From CAG-390 sp045543615 (lineage in GTDB: Bacteria; Bacillota; Clostridia; Oscillospirales; CAG-272), in contig JAZPXL010000019.1 of NCBI GenBank assembly GCA_045543615.1, forward strand, positions 1-64,000: a DNA stretch of 64,000 nucleotides, given 5' to 3'. The notes under the pieces were generated by a model. That model worked only from the letters and a program-made list of their open reading frames with translations. It searched no databases and was not told the DNA's origin. The translations under genes and the position numbers were made by a program. Shown piece after piece: positions 50,546 through 59,053 of this stretch; position 1 is the stretch's first letter, and the number at the start of each line of letters is the position of its first letter.

Positions 50546-50580
50546 ACAAAACACGGCAGGTGCGCCCTGCCGTGTTTTGT
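50546..50580. terminator. Bidirectional terminator
   Basis: A 15-bp perfect stem ACAAAACACGGCAGG / CCTGCCGTGTTTTGT around a 5-base loop. Confidence 0.92.
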
Positions 50581-50610
50581 ATTTTATAGCTTTTTATAGC
50601 TTTTTATAGC
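50581..50610. repeat. Three tandem 10-bp repeats (TTTTTATAGC)
   Basis: Three consecutive 10-bp units between the terminator and the cysK stop; the first has one changed base. Confidence 0.9.
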
Positions 50611-50657
50611 GTTTCGTTGATTTTGTTTTGTCACTTTTTGCGTCTTTGCTTGGCTGT

Positions 50658-51587
50658 TTATTCAAAAAGCGGGGTTGAGAGGTATCTCTCGCCTCCGTCG
50701 GGTAGAATGACTGCTATTGTAAGTCCTCGGTTTCCCTCATCACCGGCCACTTTGATTGCTGCCGTGAGTGCTGCGCCCGATGAGATGCCGACAAGCAGAC
50801 CCTCTGTTCTTGCAAGCGCACGGCACGCCTCAGTCGCCTCCTCTTCACTTACGGTGATTATCTCGTCAATAAGTGAGCGGTCAAGTGTTTTGGGTACGAA
50901 ATTTGCGCCTATTCCCGAAATAGAGTGAGCACCTGCCCTGCCCTCTGAGAGTAGAGGGGACGCCGACGGCTCGACGGCTACAACACGAAGCGAGGGCTTC
51001 TTTTCCTTGAGGAATGCGGCGCATCCACTAAGCGTGCCACCTGTTCCGACAGCAGAGACGAGAATATCTATCTCTCCGTCAGTATCACGCCACAGCTCCT
51101 CTGCTGTGCTATGATAGTGGGAGAGGGGATTGTCGGGATTTTCAAATTGATTTGGTATAAAGGCGTTGGGTATGGAGGAGGCAAGCTCATACGCCTTGTC
51201 GATAGAGCCACGCATACCGAGCGCGCCGTCCGTCAGCACCACCTCGCCACCGTAGGCTCTCATAAGCTTCTGACGCTCAAGCGACATATTGTCGGGCATT
51301 ACGATGATAACACGGTAGCCACGGCTCACTCCGATGGCGCAAAGCGCAATACCCGTGTTGCCCGAGGTCGGCTCAATGATGACGTCACCTACCCTAAGCT
51401 CACCTCTTGCCTCGGCACGCTCGATCATACCGAGAGCTATTCTGTCCTTTGCAGAGCCTGCAGGATTGAAAAACTCAAGCTTTGCAAGAAGCGTGGCACA
51501 AAGTCCGTTTTCAGCCTCCGTACGTCCGAGTCTGCAAAGTGGCGTGCCACCGATAAGAGAGAGGGGAGAGTCAATTATTTTTCCCAT
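50658..51587 (-). CDS. cysK: Cysteine synthase A (O-acetylserine sulfhydrylase)
   Basis: A 309-residue PLP enzyme that forms cysteine from O-acetylserine and sulfide. PLP lysine in FNPAGSAKDRIAL, substrate loop TSGNTGIAL, phosphate loop GTGGTLSG, and C-terminal SSGAA. The open frame extends to 51695, but ATG at 51587 (MGKIIDSPLSLIGGTP) has CGGAGG 7 bp upstream and is the family start. Promoter at 51622-51650. Confidence 0.94.
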   Translation of the reverse strand: MGKIIDSPLSLIGGTPLCRLGRTEAENGLCATLLAKLEFFNPAGSAKDRIALGMIERAEARGELRVGDVIIEPTSGNTGIALCAIGVSRGYRVIIVMPDNMSLERQKLMRAYGGEVVLTDGALGMRGSIDKAYELASSIPNAFIPNQFENPDNPLSHYHSTAEELWRDTDGEIDILVSAVGTGGTLSGCAAFLKEKKPSLRVVAVEPSASPLLSEGRAGAHSISGIGANFVPKTLDRSLIDEIITVSEEEATEACRALARTEGLLVGISSGAALTAAIKVAGDEGNRGLTIAVILPDGGERYLSTPLFE

Positions 51588-51621
51588 TTTTGTGCCTCCG
51601 TTTTTTTGCTTGATTTTATTT

Positions 51622-51650
51622 ATTATAGCACCCACGGGGCGTGTAGTCAA
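51622..51650 (-). promoter_or_regulatory. Promoter of cysK
   Basis: Reading leftward: TTGACT at 51645-51650, 17-bp spacer, TATAAT at 51622-51627. Confidence 0.85.
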
Positions 51651-51688
51651 GAAAAATTTTTCTTCAGTAAATATTAAGAAAATCTTCA

Positions 51689-51717
51689 TTGACAACCGAC
51701 ATCAAACAATATATAAT
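51689..51717 (+). promoter_or_regulatory. Consensus promoter of the MacB-like ABC operon
   Basis: TTGACA at 51689-51694, 17-bp spacer, TATAAT at 51712-51717: a full consensus match, suggesting strong constitutive expression. Confidence 0.9.
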
Positions 51718-51752
51718 AAATGCATAAAACAAATATTAAAGGAGGCAGGGAA

Positions 51753-54023
51753 ATGGCATTACTCAGCTTGTCGGGCATTGGAAAAATATATGTCTCCGAC
51801 AGCAACGTGTCGGTTGGTATCAGAGGTGTCGACCTTTCCTTTGAGAGTGGTGAATTTGTTGCCGTAACGGGCAAATCCGGATCGGGTAAATCCACGCTTC
51901 TCAACGTCATAAGTGGTATGGACAGCTATGAAGAGGGCGAGCTTTATATAGAGGGCGAGGCAACCTCGCATTTTATTGAGAGCGATTGGGAGGAATACCG
52001 TGAGAAATACATCTCGTTCATCTTCCAAGATTACAATATTCTTGAAAGCTATACGGTTCTCCAAAACGTAGAGCTGTCTCTTATGCATATTGAGGATAAG
52101 CGAGAAAGACGGGCACGAGCACTTGAGCTTTTGCACCGTGTCGGACTTGATGGGCAGATAAATCAAAAAGGCTCAAAGCTCTCAGGAGGACAGAAGCAGA
52201 GAACTGTTATTGCACGTGCGCTTGCGAAGGACAGCCCAATAATTCTTGCAGACGAGCCAACGGGCAATCTTGATGAGGCGACCTCAAGGGAGATTATTGA
52301 GCTGCTTTGCGAGGTATCACGGGATAAATTGCTTATTCTGGTAACGCACAATTATGAGCAGGTCGACGGATACGCCACAAGGCATATAAGGATTTTTGAC
52401 GGCTCGGTTGAGTTTGACAGACAAACAAGCGCGCCACGCACGAGAGAAAGTGCAGAGAACAAAACGCCACCGAGCGAGTGCATAGCTTTGCGCAAACGCA
52501 CGAGAGAGAGTAGCAGAGGGGCGAGAAAACGGCAGTACAAGCGCAATATCCGTGACGGCATCTCTTTGGGTGGCCAGGTGTTCGCATCAAGACCGAAGCT
52601 CGCTGTTTTCTCCTGCCTGCTTATGCTCATCGGCGTATTAGGTATGTTCTTCTCAACCTCGCTCTTTCTTGATAGCTCAATATTTGAGAAGAATTATATG
52701 TTTACCTACTCACCCGGCAGAGTTGTGGTAGTTCGCCGTGACGGTGGTGTGCCGACGGGAGAGGAGATAGCTGAAATTGCAGAAAAGGTGGGTGCTCTTG
52801 ACTCCCTTGAATGCGACTTTGCACTTGATTATTTTTTCGGCCTTGACCATTATGAAAACTACACGGATGGTTGGCCAACACATTCGGGCTATTACCGAGT
52901 TTCAAATGAAGAGATCGACGGCGAATATTTCGGCAGACTTCCCGAGAAATCAAACGAGGTCTTTCTCCGTGTCCCGATAAGCGAAAAGGAAACCTACGGC
53001 GAGCTTGACGGCGAGGACTTCGAGGTCATCTGGAACGAGGCACAGCTCTCGCTGACGGTTTGTGGAGTGCAGTATTATTATGACAGCAATATCCGTGGAA
53101 GCGCACATTTCTCCGATGGTGGTCTTCGCTTCATTTCCACCTATCTCTACGCATCAAGATGCTCATATCAGCTGAGCATATCATCGTCAAAGCCATTTGG
53201 ATTTGGCGTCGTGATGGACAGCTTTGAGATAGCTATCGACGATGCACTTGGAGATAAGATTTATATCAACCGTGAGAAATACAGTGGTGTAAACAAAAAT
53301 CAATACACAACAGTACGTCTGATAATGACAAATCAAAGCACGGGAGAGCCTGTAAACGCACACATTCCGACAGATTCGCTGATATTCAGCAAGAAGGAAT
53401 ATACGACGATAAGCCCACAGAACAGCGAGGCGCATATGATTATCGGTACAGAGCTTGTCGAGAAGGTCTTCCCCGAGCTTGTCTCCTCCGTCTATAAGCA
53501 GTTTTCACTCTTCTTTGAGGATGATAGTGTGGCAGAGAGTGCGCTTGATGCACTTAAGGATGAGGGCTATATAGCCGTTATGTCGAACACAGAGGTAGAG
53601 AGGGATGTGGGTGAGCTTTTGCTCTTTGCAGTAACGATATTTGTGTCGTTTGCTGTCTGGGGACTTGCAATCATCTTCTTCGCCTTCTTCATCTCGCTCT
53701 GTCAGGGACGGTCGATCGTTACGTTTAAAAATGACATCGCAATTATGCGCTCTATGGGCGTCAAGGCCGACACTATTAAGGTGTCTATGTATGTAAGAAC
53801 GCTTATTTCAGTGATACCTGCAATAATACTGCTTGGCGTGGCAGCAGTTCTGATCTTCACAACACCTGCCACAAACGGTATGTTCACATATCTCTACGGC
53901 TGGCAGTATGCGCTGATAATCGCAGGAATGCTTGTAATAGCATTTAGAGTATCGGCAAAACAGCAGGCTCGTCTCTTTGGTGAGAGTGTCAAGAAGACAC
54001 TCGGCGGAGGGCAAAAAGAATGA
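51753..54023 (+). CDS. MacB-like ABC protein (ATPase fused to FtsX permease), first of pair
   Basis: A 756-residue fusion. N-terminal ATPase (1-225): Walker A GKSGSGKST (K46), signature KLSGGQKQR, Walker B ILADEPTGNLDE. A basic linker (225-280) leads to one helix (about 285-305), a large extracellular domain (about 306-620) and three C-terminal helices with an FtsX-like core (AIMRSMGVKADTIKVSMYVRT). MacB-type proteins transmit mechanical force rather than move substrate through a channel; roles include lipoprotein or peptide export and antibiotic response. AAAGGAGG lies 7 bp before ATG 51753, preferred to 51720. Overlaps the next gene by 4 bp (ATGA). Confidence 0.9.
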   Translation: MALLSLSGIGKIYVSDSNVSVGIRGVDLSFESGEFVAVTGKSGSGKSTLLNVISGMDSYEEGELYIEGEATSHFIESDWEEYREKYISFIFQDYNILESYTVLQNVELSLMHIEDKRERRARALELLHRVGLDGQINQKGSKLSGGQKQRTVIARALAKDSPIILADEPTGNLDEATSREIIELLCEVSRDKLLILVTHNYEQVDGYATRHIRIFDGSVEFDRQTSAPRTRESAENKTPPSECIALRKRTRESSRGARKRQYKRNIRDGISLGGQVFASRPKLAVFSCLLMLIGVLGMFFSTSLFLDSSIFEKNYMFTYSPGRVVVVRRDGGVPTGEEIAEIAEKVGALDSLECDFALDYFFGLDHYENYTDGWPTHSGYYRVSNEEIDGEYFGRLPEKSNEVFLRVPISEKETYGELDGEDFEVIWNEAQLSLTVCGVQYYYDSNIRGSAHFSDGGLRFISTYLYASRCSYQLSISSSKPFGFGVVMDSFEIAIDDALGDKIYINREKYSGVNKNQYTTVRLIMTNQSTGEPVNAHIPTDSLIFSKKEYTTISPQNSEAHMIIGTELVEKVFPELVSSVYKQFSLFFEDDSVAESALDALKDEGYIAVMSNTEVERDVGELLLFAVTIFVSFAVWGLAIIFFAFFISLCQGRSIVTFKNDIAIMRSMGVKADTIKVSMYVRTLISVIPAIILLGVAAVLIFTTPATNGMFTYLYGWQYALIIAGMLVIAFRVSAKQQARLFGESVKKTLGGGQKE

Positions 54024-57000
54024 TTAAGATAAATGTTTGCAACAAATATTATAACAAGGGCAGACCGAACCAAAACCACGTGCTGAAGGACATCACGCTA
54101 ACTCTGCCCGAAAAGGGTATGGTCGCAATCTTCGGCAGAAGTGGCTGTGGTAAAACTACGCTGCTCAATATTATCGGTGGACTTGACACGTCAGACAGTG
54201 GTACGGTAACAATAGGCACCTCTGTCATCTCGCCAAACGAGAACGAGGCGCGCAACCGCGAGGTCGGCTATATCTTCCAGAACTATAACTTGAATCCCGA
54301 CGAAACCTGCGCCGAGAACATCGCCGACGCACTACGCCTTTGCGGTATGCGTGACGAGGACGAGATCGAGGACAGAGTGATGTCATCCCTCCGTGCTGTC
54401 GGACTTGAAAAGTACGCAAAACGCTACCCCGGTACTCTCTCCGGTGGACAAAAGCAGAGAGTGGCTATCGCAAGAGCGATAGTTAAAGCTCCTGCCCTTA
54501 TCCTCGCTGACGAGCCGACAGGCAACCTTGACGAGCAGAACACCGTGATGATAATGCAGCTGCTTCGCCGTATTGCGAATGAAAGACTTGTATTGCTGGT
54601 CACTCACGAGGCAAACCTCGTTGACTATTATTGCGACAGCATCATAAATCTTGCTGACGGACGAGTAACGAGCGTACGTGAGAACGAAAACGTCGGTGGA
54701 TATGTTGCTCGCAATAAAAACCATATTTATTTGGGTGAATATGACAAAACAACCGAAAGCATCGGTGGAATTACGGTCGATGCGTACGGCGAGATAAACC
54801 CTGAGGATATCAAGCTGACGGTGGTGAACGCCGACGGCAAGCTGTTTTTGCGTGTCGATAGCCCCGGCGTGCACATCGTCGGAAGCGATGGCGAGACACA
54901 GATGCACGATGGCGTTTTTGAGGAAGTAGAGAAAAAGGGAGCAGATGAGGCAGAGATGGACCTGTCTGCACTCACAGCCTTTGATGGCAAGCACTTCGGT
55001 ACGCTCTTCTCGTTTGCATCGTCCGTCAAGAGTGGCTATCGCTCACTCTTTGGCAAAAAGGATAAGAAAAAGGGCAAAAAGAGACGTGGTGGACAGAGGT
55101 TTATGCGACTTTGTATGTTCATCTTCGCCGCAGTTTTCGTCTTTATGACGGCATTCTTCGGGACGGGCATTGGTGCTATCGAGAAAGCAGAAAAGGATAT
55201 AAACCCGAACCTTATCTTCATAAAGCTCAATGAAGACGAGGGCGCACTTATATCATACGATGAGCTTTATGCAAGTGGAGTTGACTCGGTACAGGTTATG
55301 AAGTATCAGAACTACTCGCAAACGTTCTCGCTTGACGGTGGTAGTTTTGAGACGTATAAGGCAGGTATTTATGACACGTCAAACGATCTGACAACGGCAT
55401 TTCTGCCGCACTCGCTTATAAGTGATGCGAAAGTTTTATCAGGAAATACCGACTCGCTTGACGATAGTGACATTGTCATAAGTCGGGCGTTGGCTGACAG
55501 AATACTTGAAGCATCAACTGTAAGCTATATCTCCGAATACAGCGACCTTGTCGGTATGAATGTTGACCAGTATATGATAGTAAATACGCTGGGAAATACC
55601 AAAATAGCGGCAGTTGTTGAGGGTAAGGAGGTTGCGGCATATTTCTCCGACGTCTCCCTTGCAAAATATATGTACCTGACACAAAGCGACCTTGGAGTTG
55701 TTCGTGCATCGGACTATAACCTTGATGTCGCTGACGGTGAGGTATATATCGGCAGAACTTATGTGACGCTTGAACATAAGATAAACACCGAGACGGCAAC
55801 AATCCGTGGTCAGAAATTCAACGTGCTATCCGTTGCCACAGGTCAACAGGATTTCATCGACTATTTCTCCTGGTCACAGCGCAACAACCTTGTACGCACA
55901 CCCACCGACATTTTCTATAAGGAATGCATAGCAAGGGATTATCCGGAGCTTGAGATGGGAACGGATGAGTATCAGGCGATGTTCGACAAAGCCGAACAGC
56001 TTTATTGGTGCGAATGGCTTCTGTATTATTACTCGGATATTGAAGCTTATTGCCGTGACCTTGTTCTCTCGGGATGCACAAAGGACGAGGTGAAAATATA
56101 CGCCTGGGGCTGTGACGAGATGGTCTATGTTCTTGACGACTACATCGGATGGGGTGGATTTGTCGATGGCTCTGTGTCCACGGGCGAGATAATCTATGCT
56201 GTCGAAAAGTATTTTGAAGAGACGGGCAAATACCCGAAGATGAGTGAGCTTGGGACAAACGAGAGCTTGCTTAAATACAGGGCACAGCTTGGCGAGATCG
56301 TCAAGGATGCAAGAGAAAAGTTCTATGTTTATCAGCTTAACAATTGGGGCGGATATTATGGGCCGAGTGGATACGCAACGGCGTATGTTTCCGATGCTGA
56401 TTATATTAAGCTTGCCTCAAGCATAGGCAAAACCGATAAGTATTTCTATCCTGAGTATTATATATACAAGGAAGGAATGGCAGTTGAGGACATCCTTGTG
56501 CTTCACACAACTGACGTCGAGGCAACGGAGAGGTATCTGCGAGAGCTTTATCCCTATCTTGAGGATGACGAAATCGTTGAGGGCAACACCTTCAAGCTTG
56601 TCACGCCGACACTTTTTGCCGCATCGGTTCGCACAGACGGCAAGGATATGCTCTGGGCGAGCATAGTATCGCTTTCGTTCTGCTTTGGACTTATGTGCCT
56701 GTGCATTTATTTCATAATGCGCTCCTCGCTCCTTTCGAGAATAAACGAGATTGGAATATACCGTGCAATAGGCGTAAGCAAGAAAAATCTTGTATACAGA
56801 TTTGCAGTTGAAAGTGGAGTGCTGACGGCACTGACGGTGCTTCTCGGATATATAACGGCATCCCTCCTGCTTATGTTTGTGATTACAAACGCAGGAAGCC
56901 TTGCGTCCGAGTTTGTCTACTATCCTTTGCCAATTGCCGCAGGCGTGCTTGTAGTGCTTGTCGGTGGCTCGATATTCTTCGGAATACTCCCCGTACTCAC

Positions 57001-57049
57001 ACTACTCGGCAAAACCCCCGCACAGATTATTGCGAAATATGATATTTAA
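54020..57049 (+). CDS. MacB-like ABC protein with very large extracellular domain, second of pair
   Basis: A 1009-residue fusion. ATPase 1-220 with Walker A GRSGCGKTT (K45), signature TLSGGQKQR, Walker B LILADEPTGNLDE; an intervening acidic segment (225-340) with no recognised fold; basic patch; helix at about 359-382; an extracellular domain of about 500 residues rich in Tyr and Trp; three terminal helices with SLLSRINEIGIYRAIGVSKKN, the FtsX coupling motif. It probably heterodimerises with the 756-residue partner. The extracellular domain is far longer than that of E. coli MacB (about 200), so it may bind a large ligand. Translation is coupled by ATGA. Confidence 0.9.
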   Translation: MIKINVCNKYYNKGRPNQNHVLKDITLTLPEKGMVAIFGRSGCGKTTLLNIIGGLDTSDSGTVTIGTSVISPNENEARNREVGYIFQNYNLNPDETCAENIADALRLCGMRDEDEIEDRVMSSLRAVGLEKYAKRYPGTLSGGQKQRVAIARAIVKAPALILADEPTGNLDEQNTVMIMQLLRRIANERLVLLVTHEANLVDYYCDSIINLADGRVTSVRENENVGGYVARNKNHIYLGEYDKTTESIGGITVDAYGEINPEDIKLTVVNADGKLFLRVDSPGVHIVGSDGETQMHDGVFEEVEKKGADEAEMDLSALTAFDGKHFGTLFSFASSVKSGYRSLFGKKDKKKGKKRRGGQRFMRLCMFIFAAVFVFMTAFFGTGIGAIEKAEKDINPNLIFIKLNEDEGALISYDELYASGVDSVQVMKYQNYSQTFSLDGGSFETYKAGIYDTSNDLTTAFLPHSLISDAKVLSGNTDSLDDSDIVISRALADRILEASTVSYISEYSDLVGMNVDQYMIVNTLGNTKIAAVVEGKEVAAYFSDVSLAKYMYLTQSDLGVVRASDYNLDVADGEVYIGRTYVTLEHKINTETATIRGQKFNVLSVATGQQDFIDYFSWSQRNNLVRTPTDIFYKECIARDYPELEMGTDEYQAMFDKAEQLYWCEWLLYYYSDIEAYCRDLVLSGCTKDEVKIYAWGCDEMVYVLDDYIGWGGFVDGSVSTGEIIYAVEKYFEETGKYPKMSELGTNESLLKYRAQLGEIVKDAREKFYVYQLNNWGGYYGPSGYATAYVSDADYIKLASSIGKTDKYFYPEYYIYKEGMAVEDILVLHTTDVEATERYLRELYPYLEDDEIVEGNTFKLVTPTLFAASVRTDGKDMLWASIVSLSFCFGLMCLCIYFIMRSSLLSRINEIGIYRAIGVSKKNLVYRFAVESGVLTALTVLLGYITASLLLMFVITNAGSLASEFVYYPLPIAAGVLVVLVGGSIFFGILPVLTLLGKTPAQIIAKYDI

Positions 57050-57057
57050 GCAAAAAA

Positions 57058-57093
57058 CAGACCGACTCATCGAGTCGGTCTGCTTTTGTTTTG
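57058..57093. terminator. Bidirectional terminator
   Basis: An 11-bp perfect stem CAGACCGACTC / GAGTCGGTCTG around ATC, with A-run on the left and CTTTTGTTTTG on the right, between the ABC operon and transketolase genes. Confidence 0.9.
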
Positions 57094-57104
57094 TTATTAA
57101 TTAT

Positions 57105-58049
57105 TTAAGCATTTTTGAGTGCAATTGCGGCACGGGCCTTGTTTGCAATTGCGGCGGGAGTAAGTCCGTATGCTTCAAGAAGTGGGGCAACCTTGCCGGA
57201 TTTGCCGAAGCGATCCTCAACGCCAACACGGAGAACAGGAACGGGGTACGCCTCTGCGACTGCCTCTGCAACAGCACTTCCGAGTCCACCTATTATATTG
57301 TGCTCCTCGGCTGTTACGATACAACCCGTGGTCTTTGCGGCGTCAATGACGCTCTCTGTGTCAAGGGGCTTGATGGTGTGAACGTTTAAAACCTTAGCCG
57401 AGATGCCCTCGCTTGCAAGAATTTCTGCGGCCTCGAGTGCCATATAAACCATAGTTCCCGTTGCCATAATGGTAACGTCGCTACCGTCTCGAAGCATCTT
57501 GTTCTTGCCGAACTCGAAGCTGTAATCGCTCTCATCGAAGATTACGGGAACGGCAAGTCTGCCAAATCTCAGATATACAGGGCCGTTGTAGTTTATTGCC
57601 CACAATACAGCGGCACGAGCCTCAACTGCATCTGCAGGATTGACTATTGCCATACCGGGAATGGTACGCATAACGCCGAGATCCTCAAGGCACTGATGTG
57701 TTGCGCCGTCCTCACCAACGGTGATGCCTGCGTGTGTTGCGCCGATCTTTACATTGAGATGGGGGTATGCGATGGAGTTGCGAACCTGCTCAAACGCACG
57801 TCCTGCGGCGAACATTGCAAAGGTGGATGCAAAGACCACCTTGCCCGTGGTGGCGATGCCTGCGGCAACTGTCATCATATTGCCCTCAGCAATACCACAA
57901 TCGAAAAATCTTTCGGGGAATTTCTTTTTAAAGATACCTGTCTTTGTAGCGGCGGCGAGGTCTGCGTCGAGAACGACAAAATCATATTTTTCACCAAATT
58001 CTGCAAGAGCGTTGCCGTAAGCTTCTCTTGTTGCTATTTTCTGTGCCAT
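57105..58049 (-). CDS. Transketolase, C-terminal subunit
   Basis: A 314-residue pyrimidine-binding and C-terminal half of a split transketolase: VLDADLAAATKTG, RFFDCGIAEGNMMTVAAGIA, and LRFGRLAVPVI. With the N-terminal subunit it moves two-carbon units in the non-oxidative pentose phosphate pathway, the main source of pentose in many Clostridia. GGAGG precedes the ATG; it starts 12 bp after the N-terminal gene. Confidence 0.94.
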   Translation of the reverse strand: MAQKIATREAYGNALAEFGEKYDFVVLDADLAAATKTGIFKKKFPERFFDCGIAEGNMMTVAAGIATTGKVVFASTFAMFAAGRAFEQVRNSIAYPHLNVKIGATHAGITVGEDGATHQCLEDLGVMRTIPGMAIVNPADAVEARAAVLWAINYNGPVYLRFGRLAVPVIFDESDYSFEFGKNKMLRDGSDVTIMATGTMVYMALEAAEILASEGISAKVLNVHTIKPLDTESVIDAAKTTGCIVTAEEHNIIGGLGSAVAEAVAEAYPVPVLRVGVEDRFGKSGKVAPLLEAYGLTPAAIANKARAAIALKNA

Positions 58050-58061
58050 ACTTCTACCTCC

Positions 58062-58889
58062 TTAAAGACTTGCATTTATTTCTGCAACTGCTGCGGCGTA
58101 CTGCTCGTCATTGGGAGCAGAGCCGTGCCAGCCGACCTGATTTTCCATAAAGGAAACGCCCTTGCCCTTGACGGAGCGTGCGATGATAACCGAGGGCTTG
58201 CCCTTTGTTGCACGAGCAGCATCAAATGCCGCCTCAAGAGACTCAAAATCGTGAGCGTCAGCCATAATTACATTGAAGCCGAAAGCCTCAAATTTCTTAT
58301 CGTGGGGTGTGGGGTTCATTACATCGGTGATGGGGCCATCAATCTGAAGTCCGTTGAGATCGAGGATGAAGCAGAGGTTGTCGAGCTTGTAGTGAGAAGC
58401 GAACATAGCGGCCTCCCAAACCTGACCCTCCTGGGATTCTCCATCGCCGACAATTGCGTATGTGCGATAGCTCTTACCGTCGATTTTTGCGGCGAGTGCC
58501 ATTCCGCAAGCGGCAGAAACACCAAGACCGAGTGAGCCTGTGGACATATCAACTCCGGGTGTGCCCTTCATATCGGGATGTCCCTGCAGGAAGGAATCTG
58601 CCTGGCGAAGAGTGGAGAGCGCATCCTTTGAGAAGAAGCCTTTCTCTGCAAGTGCAGCATAAAGTGCAGGTGCTGTGTGACCCTTTGAGAGAACAAGACG
58701 GTCACGGTCGGGATTTTTTGGATCTGACGGATCGACTCTCATCTCCGAAAAATAAAGATATGTGATGATGTCTGCGACCGAAAGAGATCCTCCGGGATGT
58801 CCCGATGCGGCGGCGTGTACTTCCTCAAGTATGCTAAGTCTTATAGCCTTAGCCGTCTGTTTGAGGCTTGTGAGCTTTGCGTTATCCAT
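58062..58889 (-). CDS. Transketolase, N-terminal subunit
   Basis: A 275-residue thiamine-diphosphate binding half. HPGGSLSVADIITYLYF opens it; GDGESQEGQVWEAAMFASHY leading to the Asn-Leu end is the ThDP/metal motif. ATG at 58889 (MDNAKLTSLKQ) has GGAGGT just upstream and is chosen over 58919. Transcribed from the consensus promoter at 58921-58949 ahead of the C-terminal subunit. Confidence 0.94.
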   Translation of the reverse strand: MDNAKLTSLKQTAKAIRLSILEEVHAAASGHPGGSLSVADIITYLYFSEMRVDPSDPKNPDRDRLVLSKGHTAPALYAALAEKGFFSKDALSTLRQADSFLQGHPDMKGTPGVDMSTGSLGLGVSAACGMALAAKIDGKSYRTYAIVGDGESQEGQVWEAAMFASHYKLDNLCFILDLNGLQIDGPITDVMNPTPHDKKFEAFGFNVIMADAHDFESLEAAFDAARATKGKPSVIIARSVKGKGVSFMENQVGWHGSAPNDEQYAAAVAEINASL

Positions 58890-58920
58890 TTTTACCTCCG
58901 TAAAAGTTTTATTCAACATT

Positions 58921-58949
58921 ATTATATACTATATTCTCCGTCTTGTCAA
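58921..58949 (-). promoter_or_regulatory. Consensus promoter of the transketolase operon
   Basis: Reading leftward: TTGACA at 58944-58949, 17-bp spacer, TATAAT at 58921-58926. Confidence 0.9.
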
Positions 58950-58983
58950 TTGTTTATTTATGTACACAAGCGTCTATTTTTTG

Positions 58984-59012
58984 TTGACAAGCATTGCATT
59001 TTGTGATAAACT
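58984..59012 (+). promoter_or_regulatory. Promoter of the alpha-galactosidase gene
   Basis: TTGACA at 58984-58989, 17-bp spacer, TAAACT at 59007-59012 preceded by TGTGA. Confidence 0.8.
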
Positions 59013-59053
59013 AAAAGCAACTTAAGCTTTACGAAAGGACTCTATACTCTATT

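Noticed and set aside
50581..50610. Operator or iteron-like origin from three 10-bp repeats
   Set aside because: Only three AT-rich units lie between convergent gene ends with no initiator gene nearby; simple slippage is enough.
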